From Belliella alkalica (GTDB lineage Bacteria; Bacteroidota; Bacteroidia; Cytophagales; Cyclobacteriaceae), in contig NZ_JAKZGO010000012.1 in the NCBI RefSeq assembly GCF_022549785.1, forward strand, positions 62,001 to 126,000: a stretch of DNA of 64,000 bases, read 5' to 3'. The notes under the pieces are model-generated. The model had not been told where the DNA came from and did not search any database. It worked only from the letters and a program-made list of their open reading frames with translations. Position numbers and translations under genes: made by a program. Below, piece by piece: positions 16,895 through 25,289 of the stretch; positions within the stretch are counted from its first letter, which is position 1, and each line of letters starts with the position of its first letter.

Positions 16895-17099
16895 AGCAAA
16901 AATGTAAAAATCCTGAAAGCAATGAAGTGATAATTGTTACATAGTTAAAAAAGAAAAAATTGTCTAATCTTCATCTACTCCTCTTGGATGTAACAAACAT
17001 CACCAAACCTTTTCTCAATTGTTAAGACTTTTGTGAGGTGAAATCAGAAAATGGTGTGACCTATGCTGATTTTTACTAACTTCAAATAGCATTTAGACT

Positions 17100-18854
17100 A
17101 TGAGCAATACGATTTCAAATAAAATAAAAAGCTACCTTCCTATTTTAGAGTGGTTGCCCAATTATAAAAAAACAGATCTGCAGGGTGACCTTTCAGCAGG
17201 TTTGACTGTAGGTATCATGTTGATTCCTCAGGGAATGGCTTATGCCATGCTTGCAGGTTTGGAACCCATACATGGATTGTATGCAGTGACTGTACCATTA
17301 CTTTTGTATGCGATTTTCGGAACTTCAAGGCAACTCGCAGTTGGCCCTGTGGCGATGGTATCACTATTGACAGCATCAGGTATAGCGAGTTTGAATGCTG
17401 GATCTCCCGAACAATATTTGATATATGCACTAACACTCGCTTTTTTGGTTGGCTTGATTCAATTTGGAATGGGAGCACTCAAACTTGGTTTTGTAGTCAA
17501 CTTCCTCTCCCACCCCGTAATCAGTGGCTTTACTTCCGCTGCTGCTATCATTATTGGTCTGAGTCAGATCAAGCACCTTTTCAGAATCAACCTGCCTAAT
17601 TCTGAGCATATTCAAGAAATGGCTGTAGCCATATTCCAAAATATTGGAGACATCCACTGGATCACTTTTGGAATCGGCGTAATTGGTATCATCATCATCA
17701 AATACGGTAAGAAAATCCATAAAAGTTTTCCTGCTCCTCTGGTAGCCGTGGTTGTTGGAATTGCTTTAGTAGCAGGTTTTGACCTAACACAATATGGCGT
17801 CAAAATCGTAGGTGATGTACCAAGTGGATTACCAACATTTTCTTCACCATCATTTGACATGCAATCTTGGAAAACACTCTTCCCAATTGCATTGACGATT
17901 TCATTGGTTGGATTTGCAGAGAGTTTTGCAGTGGCCAAAACGATCCAAGCCAAGCATAAAAATTATAGACTCAATGCCAATCAGGAATTAATTGCCTTGG
18001 GGATGGCCAATTTTGGTTCAGCATTCTTTAGAGGGTATCCCGTGACAGGCGGATTTTCTAGGACTGCAGTTAACAATGATGCTGGCGCTAAAACTACCAT
18101 GGCATCAATCATTTCGGCAGTACTTATTGTATTGACTTTGCTTTTCTTCACGGGCTTATTCTATAATTTACCGAGTGCAATCCTAGCTGCTGTGGTATTG
18201 GTAGCTGTATCAGGATTGATTGATTTCAAAGAGCCTGTTCACTTGTGGCACAAAGATAAGTTTGACTTCACCATGCTTGTGGCGACATTTATCATTACAC
18301 TGACTTTGGGCATTGAGACAGGAATTATATCTGGGATGGTTTTATCTCTTTTAGTGGTAATCTACAAAGCTTCAAGACCTCACATGGCACAGTTAGGAAG
18401 AGTTCCAGGCTCCAATATCTATCGAAATATTGATAGATTTACCGATTTGGATGTTAAGGAAAATCTTTTGATGGTCAGAATCGATGGCCCAATCTATTTT
18501 GCCAATGTAGAGTTTATCAAAGACAAACTAGACAAATGGATTCAAGAGCGCAATGATCAGGTAAAAATGATCGTGTTCAACATGGAGTCTGTCACCAATA
18601 TCGACAGTACGGGTGCGCATGAACTCAATGAATGGATCAATGCTTGGAGAAAATCGGATATAGATATTTGTATGACAAGCATCAAAGGCCCAGTACGAGA
18701 TGTGCTCAACAGGTGGGCAATATTAGAGACTGTGGGTGCAGACCATGTATTTGTGGATGACAATTCAGCAGTCTCTTCATTTGACCATACGATGGATTCA
18801 GAGACATTGGAAAAATATACTCCTTACGCTATCCAATCTAACTTGAAGAAATAA
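17100..18854 (+). CDS. SulP-family anion transporter with STAS domain (probable bicarbonate uptake)
   Basis: 584 residues. A SulP membrane domain with 10-14 segments spans about 25-430, beginning DLSAGLTVGIMLIPQGMAYA, the family signature. A cytosolic STAS domain covers about 440-555, with the regulatory NIDSTGAHEL loop near 500. SulP proteins carry sulfate, bicarbonate or other anions. The gene shares one base with the beta-carbonic anhydrase gene downstream, so bicarbonate is the favoured substrate (inference). It is divergent from the metallophosphatase gene with a 272-base spacer holding both promoters. Confidence 0.9.
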   Translation: MSNTISNKIKSYLPILEWLPNYKKTDLQGDLSAGLTVGIMLIPQGMAYAMLAGLEPIHGLYAVTVPLLLYAIFGTSRQLAVGPVAMVSLLTASGIASLNAGSPEQYLIYALTLAFLVGLIQFGMGALKLGFVVNFLSHPVISGFTSAAAIIIGLSQIKHLFRINLPNSEHIQEMAVAIFQNIGDIHWITFGIGVIGIIIIKYGKKIHKSFPAPLVAVVVGIALVAGFDLTQYGVKIVGDVPSGLPTFSSPSFDMQSWKTLFPIALTISLVGFAESFAVAKTIQAKHKNYRLNANQELIALGMANFGSAFFRGYPVTGGFSRTAVNNDAGAKTTMASIISAVLIVLTLLFFTGLFYNLPSAILAAVVLVAVSGLIDFKEPVHLWHKDKFDFTMLVATFIITLTLGIETGIISGMVLSLLVVIYKASRPHMAQLGRVPGSNIYRNIDRFTDLDVKENLLMVRIDGPIYFANVEFIKDKLDKWIQERNDQVKMIVFNMESVTNIDSTGAHELNEWINAWRKSDIDICMTSIKGPVRDVLNRWAILETVGADHVFVDDNSAVSSFDHTMDSETLEKYTPYAIQSNLKK

Positions 18855-19444
18855 TGTGTCAGTTTAATGTCGATCGATACCTCTCCAAAAATCAAAATTG
18901 GGCAAAGGAAGTTTTGGCAAAAAATCCAGAATTTTTCAAAGAATTAAAAGTAGGTCAAAATCCAAAAGCATTATTACTTGGCTGTTCGGATAGTCGGGTA
19001 AGTCCCTCTCAGGTCTTTGGGACAGAATTAGGCGAGTTTTTTATTCACAGAAATATCGCTAATGTCGTCTCCCATACAGACCTCAATTTCCTATCTGTCA
19101 TGCAATATGCGGTGGAGGTATTAGGAGTGAGAGACATTATCGTCTATGGTCATTATGGCTGTGGCGGCATCAAAGCAGCTTATGAAAACAAAGCAAATGG
19201 ACTTATCGATAATTGGCTCGCCAACATCAAGGACGTGATCAGGCATTATAAAAAAGACTTGGAGGCTATAGAAGATGAAAATGAAAGGCTCAATAGATTG
19301 GTGGAATTGAATGTCCTAGAGCAAATTGAAAATATCAAGCAAACATCTGTCTACAAAAAAGCAATTTCAAATGACATTGAACTTAATTTACATGCTTGGG
19401 TATTTGATTTTTCTACTGGCTTGGTGAGGAATTTGAAAGAATAG
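18854..19444 (+). CDS. Beta-class carbonic anhydrase
   Basis: 196 residues, close to the usual beta-class length. The zinc ligands and catalytic dyad are visible: C44, D46 and R48 in CSDSRVSPSQ, and H100 and C103 in HYGCGGI. The enzyme interconverts CO2 and bicarbonate in the cytosol as a dimer or tetramer. Its ATG overlaps the transporter's TAA by one base, so the two are translationally coupled and likely act together in inorganic-carbon supply or pH control. Confidence 0.93.
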   Translation: MCQFNVDRYLSKNQNWAKEVLAKNPEFFKELKVGQNPKALLLGCSDSRVSPSQVFGTELGEFFIHRNIANVVSHTDLNFLSVMQYAVEVLGVRDIIVYGHYGCGGIKAAYENKANGLIDNWLANIKDVIRHYKKDLEAIEDENERLNRLVELNVLEQIENIKQTSVYKKAISNDIELNLHAWVFDFSTGLVRNLKE

Positions 19445-19801
19445 GTGGTTGTTTGAGCTAGACAATATTCAACATTACATAAATAATTTGGATGGAATTC
19501 TAAATACCTGAAAACTAAAATTGAGATATTTTGACCTTTATAGCAATTATATCGTTCGTCCCGATGGGACTTTAGGGTGGTAGTGAGACTTTTTGTCGGT
19601 AGGTTGAAACCTACCGTTAATAGATCGCTCGTCCCCCTGGGACTTTTAGGACTATGTCATGATTAAGTCTCCCTTAGCGGTTGTTAGCGATCCTCAGCAG
19701 GTTCAAAAAAACAAGGAAGACATGATACGATTCAGATATATTCCTATTTGACATTCTTTCTTTGCGTATCTCTGCACCTCTCTTCCCTTTGCTAGAAACC
19801 T
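19445..19801. other. Gene-free intergenic region with short dispersed repeats
   Basis: No credible frame. It holds two copies of a TCG-T/C-TCGTCCC...GGGACTTT repeat flanking a strong hairpin (see the repeat entry at 19551-19650). The rest is AT-rich and unremarkable. The flanking carbonic anhydrase and Crp-like genes converge on it. Confidence 0.6.
19551..19650. repeat. REP-like repeat pair flanking a hairpin
   Basis: Copy 1 (19551-19575) reads ATCGTTCGTCCCGATGGGAC then TTTAG. Copy 2 (19624-19650) reads ATCGCTCGTCCCCCTGGGAC then TTTTAGG. Each contains its own GTCCC/GGGAC mini-stem. Between them, 19597-19616 is a hairpin with arms CGGTAGGTT/AACCTACCG. This arrangement resembles dispersed palindromic elements common between Bacteroidota genes. 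Confidence 0.7.
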
Positions 19802-20455
19802 TTACCCAACCAACTCCTCAAAATCATCTCTGATATAGATTACATTCCTGCCCAACTCTATCCATTTTTTCTTTTCCAATTGCTTGAGCAATCTTGAGAT
19901 TACTTCCCGGGAAGTTCCTAGTTCATTGGCGATTTCTTGGTGGGTGATTGTTAATTCATTGGTCTTGAATTGCTTCATCTTGGTGACTATGTATCTCATC
20001 AATCGCTCATCCATTCGCTTGAATGCTACTGCATCAAGTGCTACCAGCAGTTCTTGAAATCGACTTTGGTAAGTACTGGACACAAAATCTTTCCATTGCT
20101 TAAACTTATCTGTCCATTGTTCATGGATATTTACAGGTATTCCTAATATCTTGGTATTTTCCTCTGCTACAGCTTTGATTTCTGAAGGCTTAGATGCTGA
20201 GCAGCAAGTCAGAGAAAGTGCGCATGTCTCTCCTGGTTCAAGATAATAAAGAAAAAGTTCTTTACCATCTTCGTCCATCCGCATGATTTTGATAGCTCCC
20301 TCCAGTACAATAGGCACCATTTTTACAAATTGACCTGGCTCGGTGATGATTTTGCCTTGCTCGAAAGTGTGAATAGAACCTTGATCTATTAATGCATGAA
20401 GTAAATGTGGATCGGTAATGTTTGGCAATATTTGCTTGAGTGTACTTATTTCCAT
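19802..20455 (-). CDS. Crp/Fnr-family transcriptional regulator with clustered cysteines
   Basis: 217 residues. A cyclic-nucleotide-binding-like beta-roll covers 1-125 (PGQFVKMVPIVLEGAIKI, then DEDGKELFLYYLEPGE). A dimer helix follows, and a winged HTH spans about 165-205 (LTITHQEIANELGTSREVIS, recognition helix TSREVISRLLKQL). C78, C84 and C85 (CALSLTCCSAS) sit where Crp binds the ligand phosphate, so an arginine-serine cAMP pocket is not apparent. Fnr's N-terminal cysteines are absent. A thiol- or metal-based signal is possible but unproven. The gene lies in the same direction as the SDR gene and is separated from it by a terminator. Confidence 0.88.
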   Translation of the reverse strand: MEISTLKQILPNITDPHLLHALIDQGSIHTFEQGKIITEPGQFVKMVPIVLEGAIKIMRMDEDGKELFLYYLEPGETCALSLTCCSASKPSEIKAVAEENTKILGIPVNIHEQWTDKFKQWKDFVSSTYQSRFQELLVALDAVAFKRMDERLMRYIVTKMKQFKTNELTITHQEIANELGTSREVISRLLKQLEKKKWIELGRNVIYIRDDFEELVG

Positions 20456-20531
20456 TTTATGAAAAGACCATTTTATAAAGTATAAAGTAGCAACGAAAGA
20501 ATCACCAAAATAGTGACTTTAATCACAAATA

Positions 20532-20565
20532 AAAAAAGAGGTTGGGAATGATCCCAACCATTTTT
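20532..20565 (-). terminator. Rho-independent terminator of the SDR gene
   Basis: The stem GGTTGGGA/TCCCAACC (20540-20547 with 20552-20559) has a four-base loop. Read leftward it is followed by CTCTTTTTTT. It lies between the SDR stop and the Crp-like gene. Confidence 0.8.
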
Positions 20566-20592
20566 GCATAAATATTAAACCAAAACGCTCAA

Positions 20593-21354
20593 TTAAGTTG
20601 TAAATCCACCATCAATAACATAAGTCGCGCCCGTTATAAATTGACTTTGGTCCGAAGCAAGGAATGATACCAAATTAGAAATATCCTCATTGACCGCATA
20701 CCTTCCAAGTGGTATCATTTGTTCGAATCCTTTTTTCACTTCATCTCCAGCTCCTGGTGCAAAACCTTCTTCCAACGAGCGCATCATTCTATTATCAACT
20801 GGGGAAGGATGTACGGAATTGACCCTTATATTCATCGGAGCACCTTCCAATGCTGCTACTTTCATCACTCCTATTGTTGCATGTTTACTCGCAGTGTATG
20901 CCATCATTTTTGCAGTACCTCTCAGGCCTGCTACTGAAGATGTAATGATAACCGACCCCCCATTTTTCATGTGTGGAAATCCAAATTTCATCCCCAACCA
21001 AACCCCTTTGACATTGACAGATATCACTTTATCAAAAACTTCTTCAGAAAGTTCTGTCAGTGCACATACCACGCCCTCAATCCCTGCATTTAGAAATAAA
21101 ATATCGATCTTACCCATGACTTTGTAAGCTTCATTGGTATATGCTTCCACTTCTTCGGATCGACTTACATCAGCCGCATGTATATAAACTTTTTCACTTT
21201 TCAGCGAATCCTTTGCTTTTTGCAACTCGTCTTCACTCAGATCTACCAACATGATACCTGCTACGCCTAAGTCTAGAAATTTTCTTGCAGTAGCCAAACC
21301 TATTCCTCCAGATCCACCTGTTATCAGCGCCATTTTCCCTTGTAGTGTCATCAT
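20593..21354 (-). CDS. Short-chain dehydrogenase/reductase (SDR)
   Basis: 253 residues of the classical SDR type. The NAD(P)-binding motif TGGSGGIG is at 12-19, LNAGIEG near 89-95, the catalytic serine in ITSSVAGLRG near 137-140, and YTASK near 152-156. The acidic VDLSE after the second strand suggests NAD preference. The C-terminus SQFITGATYVIDGGFTT is typical. The substrate is unknown. A 23-bp perfect palindrome lies 32 bases upstream of the start, between it and the divergent stress gene. Confidence 0.88.
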   Translation of the reverse strand: MMTLQGKMALITGGSGGIGLATARKFLDLGVAGIMLVDLSEDELQKAKDSLKSEKVYIHAADVSRSEEVEAYTNEAYKVMGKIDILFLNAGIEGVVCALTELSEEVFDKVISVNVKGVWLGMKFGFPHMKNGGSVIITSSVAGLRGTAKMMAYTASKHATIGVMKVAALEGAPMNIRVNSVHPSPVDNRMMRSLEEGFAPGAGDEVKKGFEQMIPLGRYAVNEDISNLVSFLASDQSQFITGATYVIDGGFTT

Positions 21355-21385
21355 TTTCGTTCTTTAATGAGGTATCAAGTTACTC

Positions 21386-21408
21386 ATAGCGAATACAGTA
21401 TTCGCTAT
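21386..21408. promoter_or_regulatory. 23-bp operator-like palindrome
   Basis: The arms ATAGCGAATA (21386-21395) and TATTCGCTAT (21399-21408) match perfectly around CAG. It lies 32 bases upstream of the SDR start and 180 bases before the universal stress gene. There is no T tract, so it is not a terminator; dyad and spacing suit a dimeric repressor or activator. Confidence 0.65.
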
Positions 21409-21588
21409 TTATAATCAGCAAGTCAGATGACTTTTGTCATAAAAAATTTGAGAGTTTTGAGGCAATTTTGGAGTAGGAAATATAAATAACCTAACCATGA
21501 AGTTGAGTATGAAAAAACTATCCAATTAAGGGATAGCAATTTATTATGCAAAACTCCATAAGAGCATTATAAACCAAAATATAAAGAG

Positions 21589-22416
21589 ATGAAAAGAATC
21601 ATCGTTCCAATAGACTTCTCTAGTTATTCAGAAAACGCTTTTTTGAGTGCATTGAAAATAGCGGCAAAGGGTAATAGCAGTATTACTTGTGTGAATGTAA
21701 TCTCATCTTCACTTAACTGGGAAAAACTTTCTAAAGAAGAAAAAGAAAGACACCAAGATATTTTAGACCTGGAAGCAGAAAGTAATGACAAGCTAAAGGC
21801 ATTTATCCAAGACCACCGGTCACCTGGCACTCCTATCGAAGGGGTCGTGGAGGTAGGTACGCCACATGAAATAATTGTCTCACTTGCCGAAAAACAATCA
21901 GCAGATTTGATAGTAATAGGAGCATATGGCAAAGGATATATTGATGGCAAATCCATTGGATCAAATCTCCAAAAAGTACTAAGAATGGCACACTGTCCTG
22001 TTTTGGCTGTAAAAAAAGTATTGAATGGAAATGATTTAAGAAAGATGGCTTTTGCCTCACTATTCAACGAAGAATCCAAACCAGCATTTACTAGAATGAA
22101 GCCCTTGGTAAAGCAATTACGTTGCGCTGTGCATTTTCTTTTCGTCAACACTCCAGAGAAATTTATGTCATCTAAAGAGTCCGAACACAAGATGCAAAAA
22201 TACGCTATTGGTCAAGAGGAATTGATTATCCACAAGCATGTTTACAACCACTTGGACGCGGAAAATGGAATCATTGAATTTGCAGAACGCAATAACATTG
22301 GCTTTATCGCTATGGCTTCTAACAATAGGAAATCAGCCAAAACTTATATGATAGGAGCAACTGAAACTGTACTTTTCAAATCTGACATCCCAGTGTTGAG
22401 TGTGAAATTTGAATAA
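21589..22416 (+). CDS. Tandem universal stress protein (UspA family)
   Basis: 275 residues made of two Usp units. The first (1-145) is complete: MKRIIVPIDFSSYSENAF, then ADLIVIGAYGKGYIDGKSIG SN with the G-x(2)-G-x(9)-G-(S/T) ATP loop. The second (150-275) is degenerate at its start (LRKMAFASLF) but ends with GFIAMASNNRKSAKTYMIGA. Such proteins support survival in stationary phase, oxidative or energy stress. A small inverted repeat CTATCC/GGATAG (21518-21536) lies about 55 bases upstream. Confidence 0.88.
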   Translation: MKRIIVPIDFSSYSENAFLSALKIAAKGNSSITCVNVISSSLNWEKLSKEEKERHQDILDLEAESNDKLKAFIQDHRSPGTPIEGVVEVGTPHEIIVSLAEKQSADLIVIGAYGKGYIDGKSIGSNLQKVLRMAHCPVLAVKKVLNGNDLRKMAFASLFNEESKPAFTRMKPLVKQLRCAVHFLFVNTPEKFMSSKESEHKMQKYAIGQEELIIHKHVYNHLDAENGIIEFAERNNIGFIAMASNNRKSAKTYMIGATETVLFKSDIPVLSVKFE

Positions 22417-22460
22417 AAAAAATGGTTAACTCACAAAATTGTTACAGCTATTTAATCTAT

Positions 22461-22494
22461 GCAAATCCGCTCGATTCGTTTTATTCGTGTTATA
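22461..22494. repeat. Partial copy of the AAATCCGCTC repeat
   Basis: It begins GCAAATCCGCTCGATTCGTT and continues TTATTCGTGTTATA. It shares its first 12 bases and general pattern with the copy at 24271-24305. The two copies bracket the Na/Pi cotransporter gene. Confidence 0.6.
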
Positions 22495-22498
22495 TCCT

Positions 22499-24142
22499 TC
22501 ACTTATCTATTACTGATTTCTCCAAATGCTTTAAATGAATTATTGCACTTCCAAAATTGTCCAATCCTGAAATCACCTGTTTGATGACATTGGTAAGAGT
22601 TGACATTGGAAAATCAATTTGCCTTTTTTGAGCCTTTTGGTACAAGTTACTTATTAGCGCTTGGTATTTTTCATCATGCTCACGAATCCAGTCTGGAGCT
22701 TCTGCCACCTCGTCCAGTCTGCTGTATTTTTCTACTTTGTGCAATACCTCTGATATATATGTCTTCAACGAAAAATTAAGATCTTTAACAAACTCATCTT
22801 CAGACTCTTCCATCTCAAGGATATTGTGTAAAACATCCTTGAAATCTTTGGCTGCATAAACACACATTCTCAGTGCAAGCATGATAGAAGTGGTTTTATT
22901 TGCCAAATACAAATCCAAATTCTCTCCTTGCAATGACAAATGATAAGCTGTCAACTCATCTTCAAGCGCTTTGATTTCCTTATATTGGGACATCAAATCA
23001 AACGGTTGTCTGATTATTTTTTTCCACAAGGATGTCTTTTTACTCTCTATATTTCCATTCTCCCAAATTTTCATAATAAAGTCGGAGGTCATCTCAATGG
23101 CTAATTTTACATCTTTTTCCAAAGCTGTAGTTGCTGCTTCTGGGACCTCTTTATTCACCTTATGGATGTAGACTGACGCATTTTTGACTTCTTGACTCTC
23201 AAATTTGGATCTTAGCCAAGTCTCTAATGGAGAAATCAGCGGGTAAAAGAGAAAAATTCCGAAAAGATTAATGATTGAATTTAGTAATACCAATTCCATC
23301 AAGGGATCTTTTATAGAAAAGAAAGACATGGTATAGAATATGATTTTATCAATAAAAATAAATACGATCAAACCTGTCACTGCATTGAATAAAAAATGCG
23401 CTAAAGCTAGCCGTTTCTTATCTGCAGTACCATTGACAGAACCGATACCAACAGTTACTGTAGTGCCAATATTTGCCCCAATGATCAAAACAGCCCCTGC
23501 TGTCAAATCTATTACACCAGAACTTATTGCGGAAAGTACAATGACAACCATCGCAGAACTAGATTGTATCAAAGCCGTGATTACAATTCCAATAACCAAA
23601 TATATCCATAAACCATAAGCACTGAATGCTCTCAAATCAATTTGATCAGCTACTGCCTCTATCGCAGTTTTCATAAAATCCAACCCCAAAAAAAGTAACC
23701 CAAAACCAACTGCAAAAGCCCCAATATTCTTTAAAAAAGGACGACTTGAGAAAAAAAGAAACATCAAACTGCCTATTCCCAAAAAAGGCATAGAGAAAGC
23801 TGCTACGCTAAACTTAAAACCCAAAGTAGCAACAATCCAAGCTGTAATTGTAGTCCCTAAATTGGCTCCCAAGATCACTCCAATAGAATTTTTTAAGTTG
23901 ATCACTCCTGCTCCTAAAAAAGCCAATACCATCAATGTCACCAAAGAACTACTTTGAAGTACTGCTGTGATCGAAGCACCTATTAAAATCCCTTTCCATG
24001 CGCTGTCTGTTGACTTTTGAAGAAGATTTCGGAAAGATTTCCCTGCCATGTCTTTGATAGACATTTCCAGTTGATTCATTCCCCATAGAAACAATCCTAT
24101 CCCAGCTATGAATTTCCAAGTGTCAAAAATTTCTTGTTCCAT
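22499..24142 (-). CDS. Na+/phosphate cotransporter (NptA/YjbB type) with C-terminal PhoU-like domain
   Basis: 547 residues. The membrane part (1-310) contains the two inverted QSSS repeats typical of Na/Pi-II transporters, TAVLQSSSLVTLMVL near 60 and ITALIQSSSAMVVIVLS near 190, each followed by a GANLGTT or GANIGTT motif. The C-terminal 200 residues are helical and charged, as in PhoU-like regulatory domains. It moves phosphate using sodium; in bacteria several relatives act in export or homeostasis. It stands alone, facing the stress gene tail-to-tail. Confidence 0.9.
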   Translation of the reverse strand: MEQEIFDTWKFIAGIGLFLWGMNQLEMSIKDMAGKSFRNLLQKSTDSAWKGILIGASITAVLQSSSLVTLMVLAFLGAGVINLKNSIGVILGANLGTTITAWIVATLGFKFSVAAFSMPFLGIGSLMFLFFSSRPFLKNIGAFAVGFGLLFLGLDFMKTAIEAVADQIDLRAFSAYGLWIYLVIGIVITALIQSSSAMVVIVLSAISSGVIDLTAGAVLIIGANIGTTVTVGIGSVNGTADKKRLALAHFLFNAVTGLIVFIFIDKIIFYTMSFFSIKDPLMELVLLNSIINLFGIFLFYPLISPLETWLRSKFESQEVKNASVYIHKVNKEVPEAATTALEKDVKLAIEMTSDFIMKIWENGNIESKKTSLWKKIIRQPFDLMSQYKEIKALEDELTAYHLSLQGENLDLYLANKTTSIMLALRMCVYAAKDFKDVLHNILEMEESEDEFVKDLNFSLKTYISEVLHKVEKYSRLDEVAEAPDWIREHDEKYQALISNLYQKAQKRQIDFPMSTLTNVIKQVISGLDNFGSAIIHLKHLEKSVIDK

Positions 24143-24208
24143 TTTATACCAAGCTTGTTAGGATAATTAGCCATTATTCAAATTAAATAAAGGAGATTTA
24201 TTTATTTC

Positions 24209-24305
24209 AGATAGAACACAGAAAACGCGGATTTGGCAGATTATCACTGATTACTACTATTCCCAACTGTGCAAATCCGCTCAATCCGTGGAATCGGCAT
24301 TCTAT
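24209..24305. repeat. Imperfect inverted-repeat element (CGGATTT...AAATCCG)
   Basis: The left arm, TAGAACACAGAAAACGCGG ATTTGGCAG, is the approximate reverse complement of the right arm, which runs from CTGTGCAAATCCGC through TCAATCCGTGGAATCGG to CATTCTA. The spacer is about 30 bases. This matches a dispersed intergenic repeat pattern I have often seen in Bacteroidota. Confidence 0.65.
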
Positions 24306-24326
24306 GTTTTTTGTATTTTGCTGACA

Positions 24327-25175
24327 TCAAGCAAAAACTACATTTGCAATCTTCATAGCCTCATTGAATTCAAGGTTGTTGATCTCAAATGGTTGACCAC
24401 ATTTTTCCAATACTTTAATTAAAGATTCAGTAGCAATGTTGCCAACCAAATCATCTTTAGCCATAGGACAACCCCCAAATCCCTTTAAGGCCGCATCAAA
24501 CCTTACACAACCAGCCTTTAGTGCCGCTTTTACTTTTTGTTCTACCTCTTCAGGTTTGCTATGAAGATGTGCACCAAATTCTATATGGGGAAAGGCCTGG
24601 ATATTGACTTCAAAAAGCTTTTGAATCAATTCTGGGTTGGCAGAACCAACAGTATCGGCAAAAGAGATAATTTTGATACCCATTCCATCTAGTTTTTCTA
24701 CAAATTCTGCGACCAACTCAGGTGAATAAGCATCTCCATATGGATTTCCAAAACCCATACTCAGATAGGTCACAAGTGTTTTCCCTTTTACTTCTGCCAA
24801 ATTTTGGATTTCTTCGACTGAATGAAGTGCTTCTTGTATAGATTTATTTGTATTCCGTTGCTGAAAGGTCTCAGAAATAGAAAGTGGAAAGCCTAGATAA
24901 TCAATCTGTTCGAATACCAAAGCATCCTCTGCACCACGGGTGTTTGCTATGATAGCTAAAAGCTTTGACTTACTGTCAAAGAGATCTAGTAAATCCAAAA
25001 CATCCGCAGTATCCCTCATTTGAGGTATTGCCTTTGGGCTTACGAAACTGCCAAAATCAATAGTATCGAATCCCACCTGCAGCAATTGATTGATATAAGC
25101 TGCTTTGATGGCTGTATCGATGAAATCAGGAAAACCTTGCATGGCATCCCTAGGGCATTCGATCAATTTTATCAT
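24327..25175 (-). CDS. Hydroxymethylglutaryl-CoA lyase family enzyme
   Basis: 282 residues with the HMGL-like TIM barrel: the N-terminal MIKLIECPRDAMQG (R/D catalytic start), YLSMGFGNPYGD near 147, FADTVGSANPE near 180, GAHLHSKPEE near 205 with metal-binding histidines, and the signature GFGGCPMAKDDLVGN near 228, whose cysteine is catalytic. It cleaves HMG-CoA to acetoacetate and acetyl-CoA in leucine breakdown, or acts on a related substrate. It lies 115 bases downstream of metF in the same direction, with a terminator between, so it is probably separate from the met operon. Confidence 0.86.
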   Translation of the reverse strand: MIKLIECPRDAMQGFPDFIDTAIKAAYINQLLQVGFDTIDFGSFVSPKAIPQMRDTADVLDLLDLFDSKSKLLAIIANTRGAEDALVFEQIDYLGFPLSISETFQQRNTNKSIQEALHSVEEIQNLAEVKGKTLVTYLSMGFGNPYGDAYSPELVAEFVEKLDGMGIKIISFADTVGSANPELIQKLFEVNIQAFPHIEFGAHLHSKPEEVEQKVKAALKAGCVRFDAALKGFGGCPMAKDDLVGNIATESLIKVLEKCGQPFEINNLEFNEAMKIANVVFA

Positions 25176-25220
25176 ACCATGAAGATAGACTTGTGACTTT
25201 GGAGGTACAAGTTTTTTGTG

Positions 25221-25265
25221 AAAAAATAGAAAACCTTCGAGGTCTGGAAAAAGACCTCAAAGGTT
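25221..25265 (-). terminator. Rho-independent terminator of the met operon
   Basis: The stem AACCTT-c-GAGGTCT (25232-25245) pairs with AGACCTC-a-AAGGTT (25252-25265). Read leftward it is followed by TTTCTATTTTTT. It lies between metF and the HMG-CoA-lyase-like gene. Confidence 0.7.
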
Positions 25266-25289
25266 GAAGGGGGGGGAACGAAAGTTTTG

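Noticed and set aside
19445-19801. CRISPR array suggested by the repeated GTCCC...GGGAC units
   Set aside because: Only two copies with unequal internal sequence and a hairpin between, no regular spacers and no cas genes.
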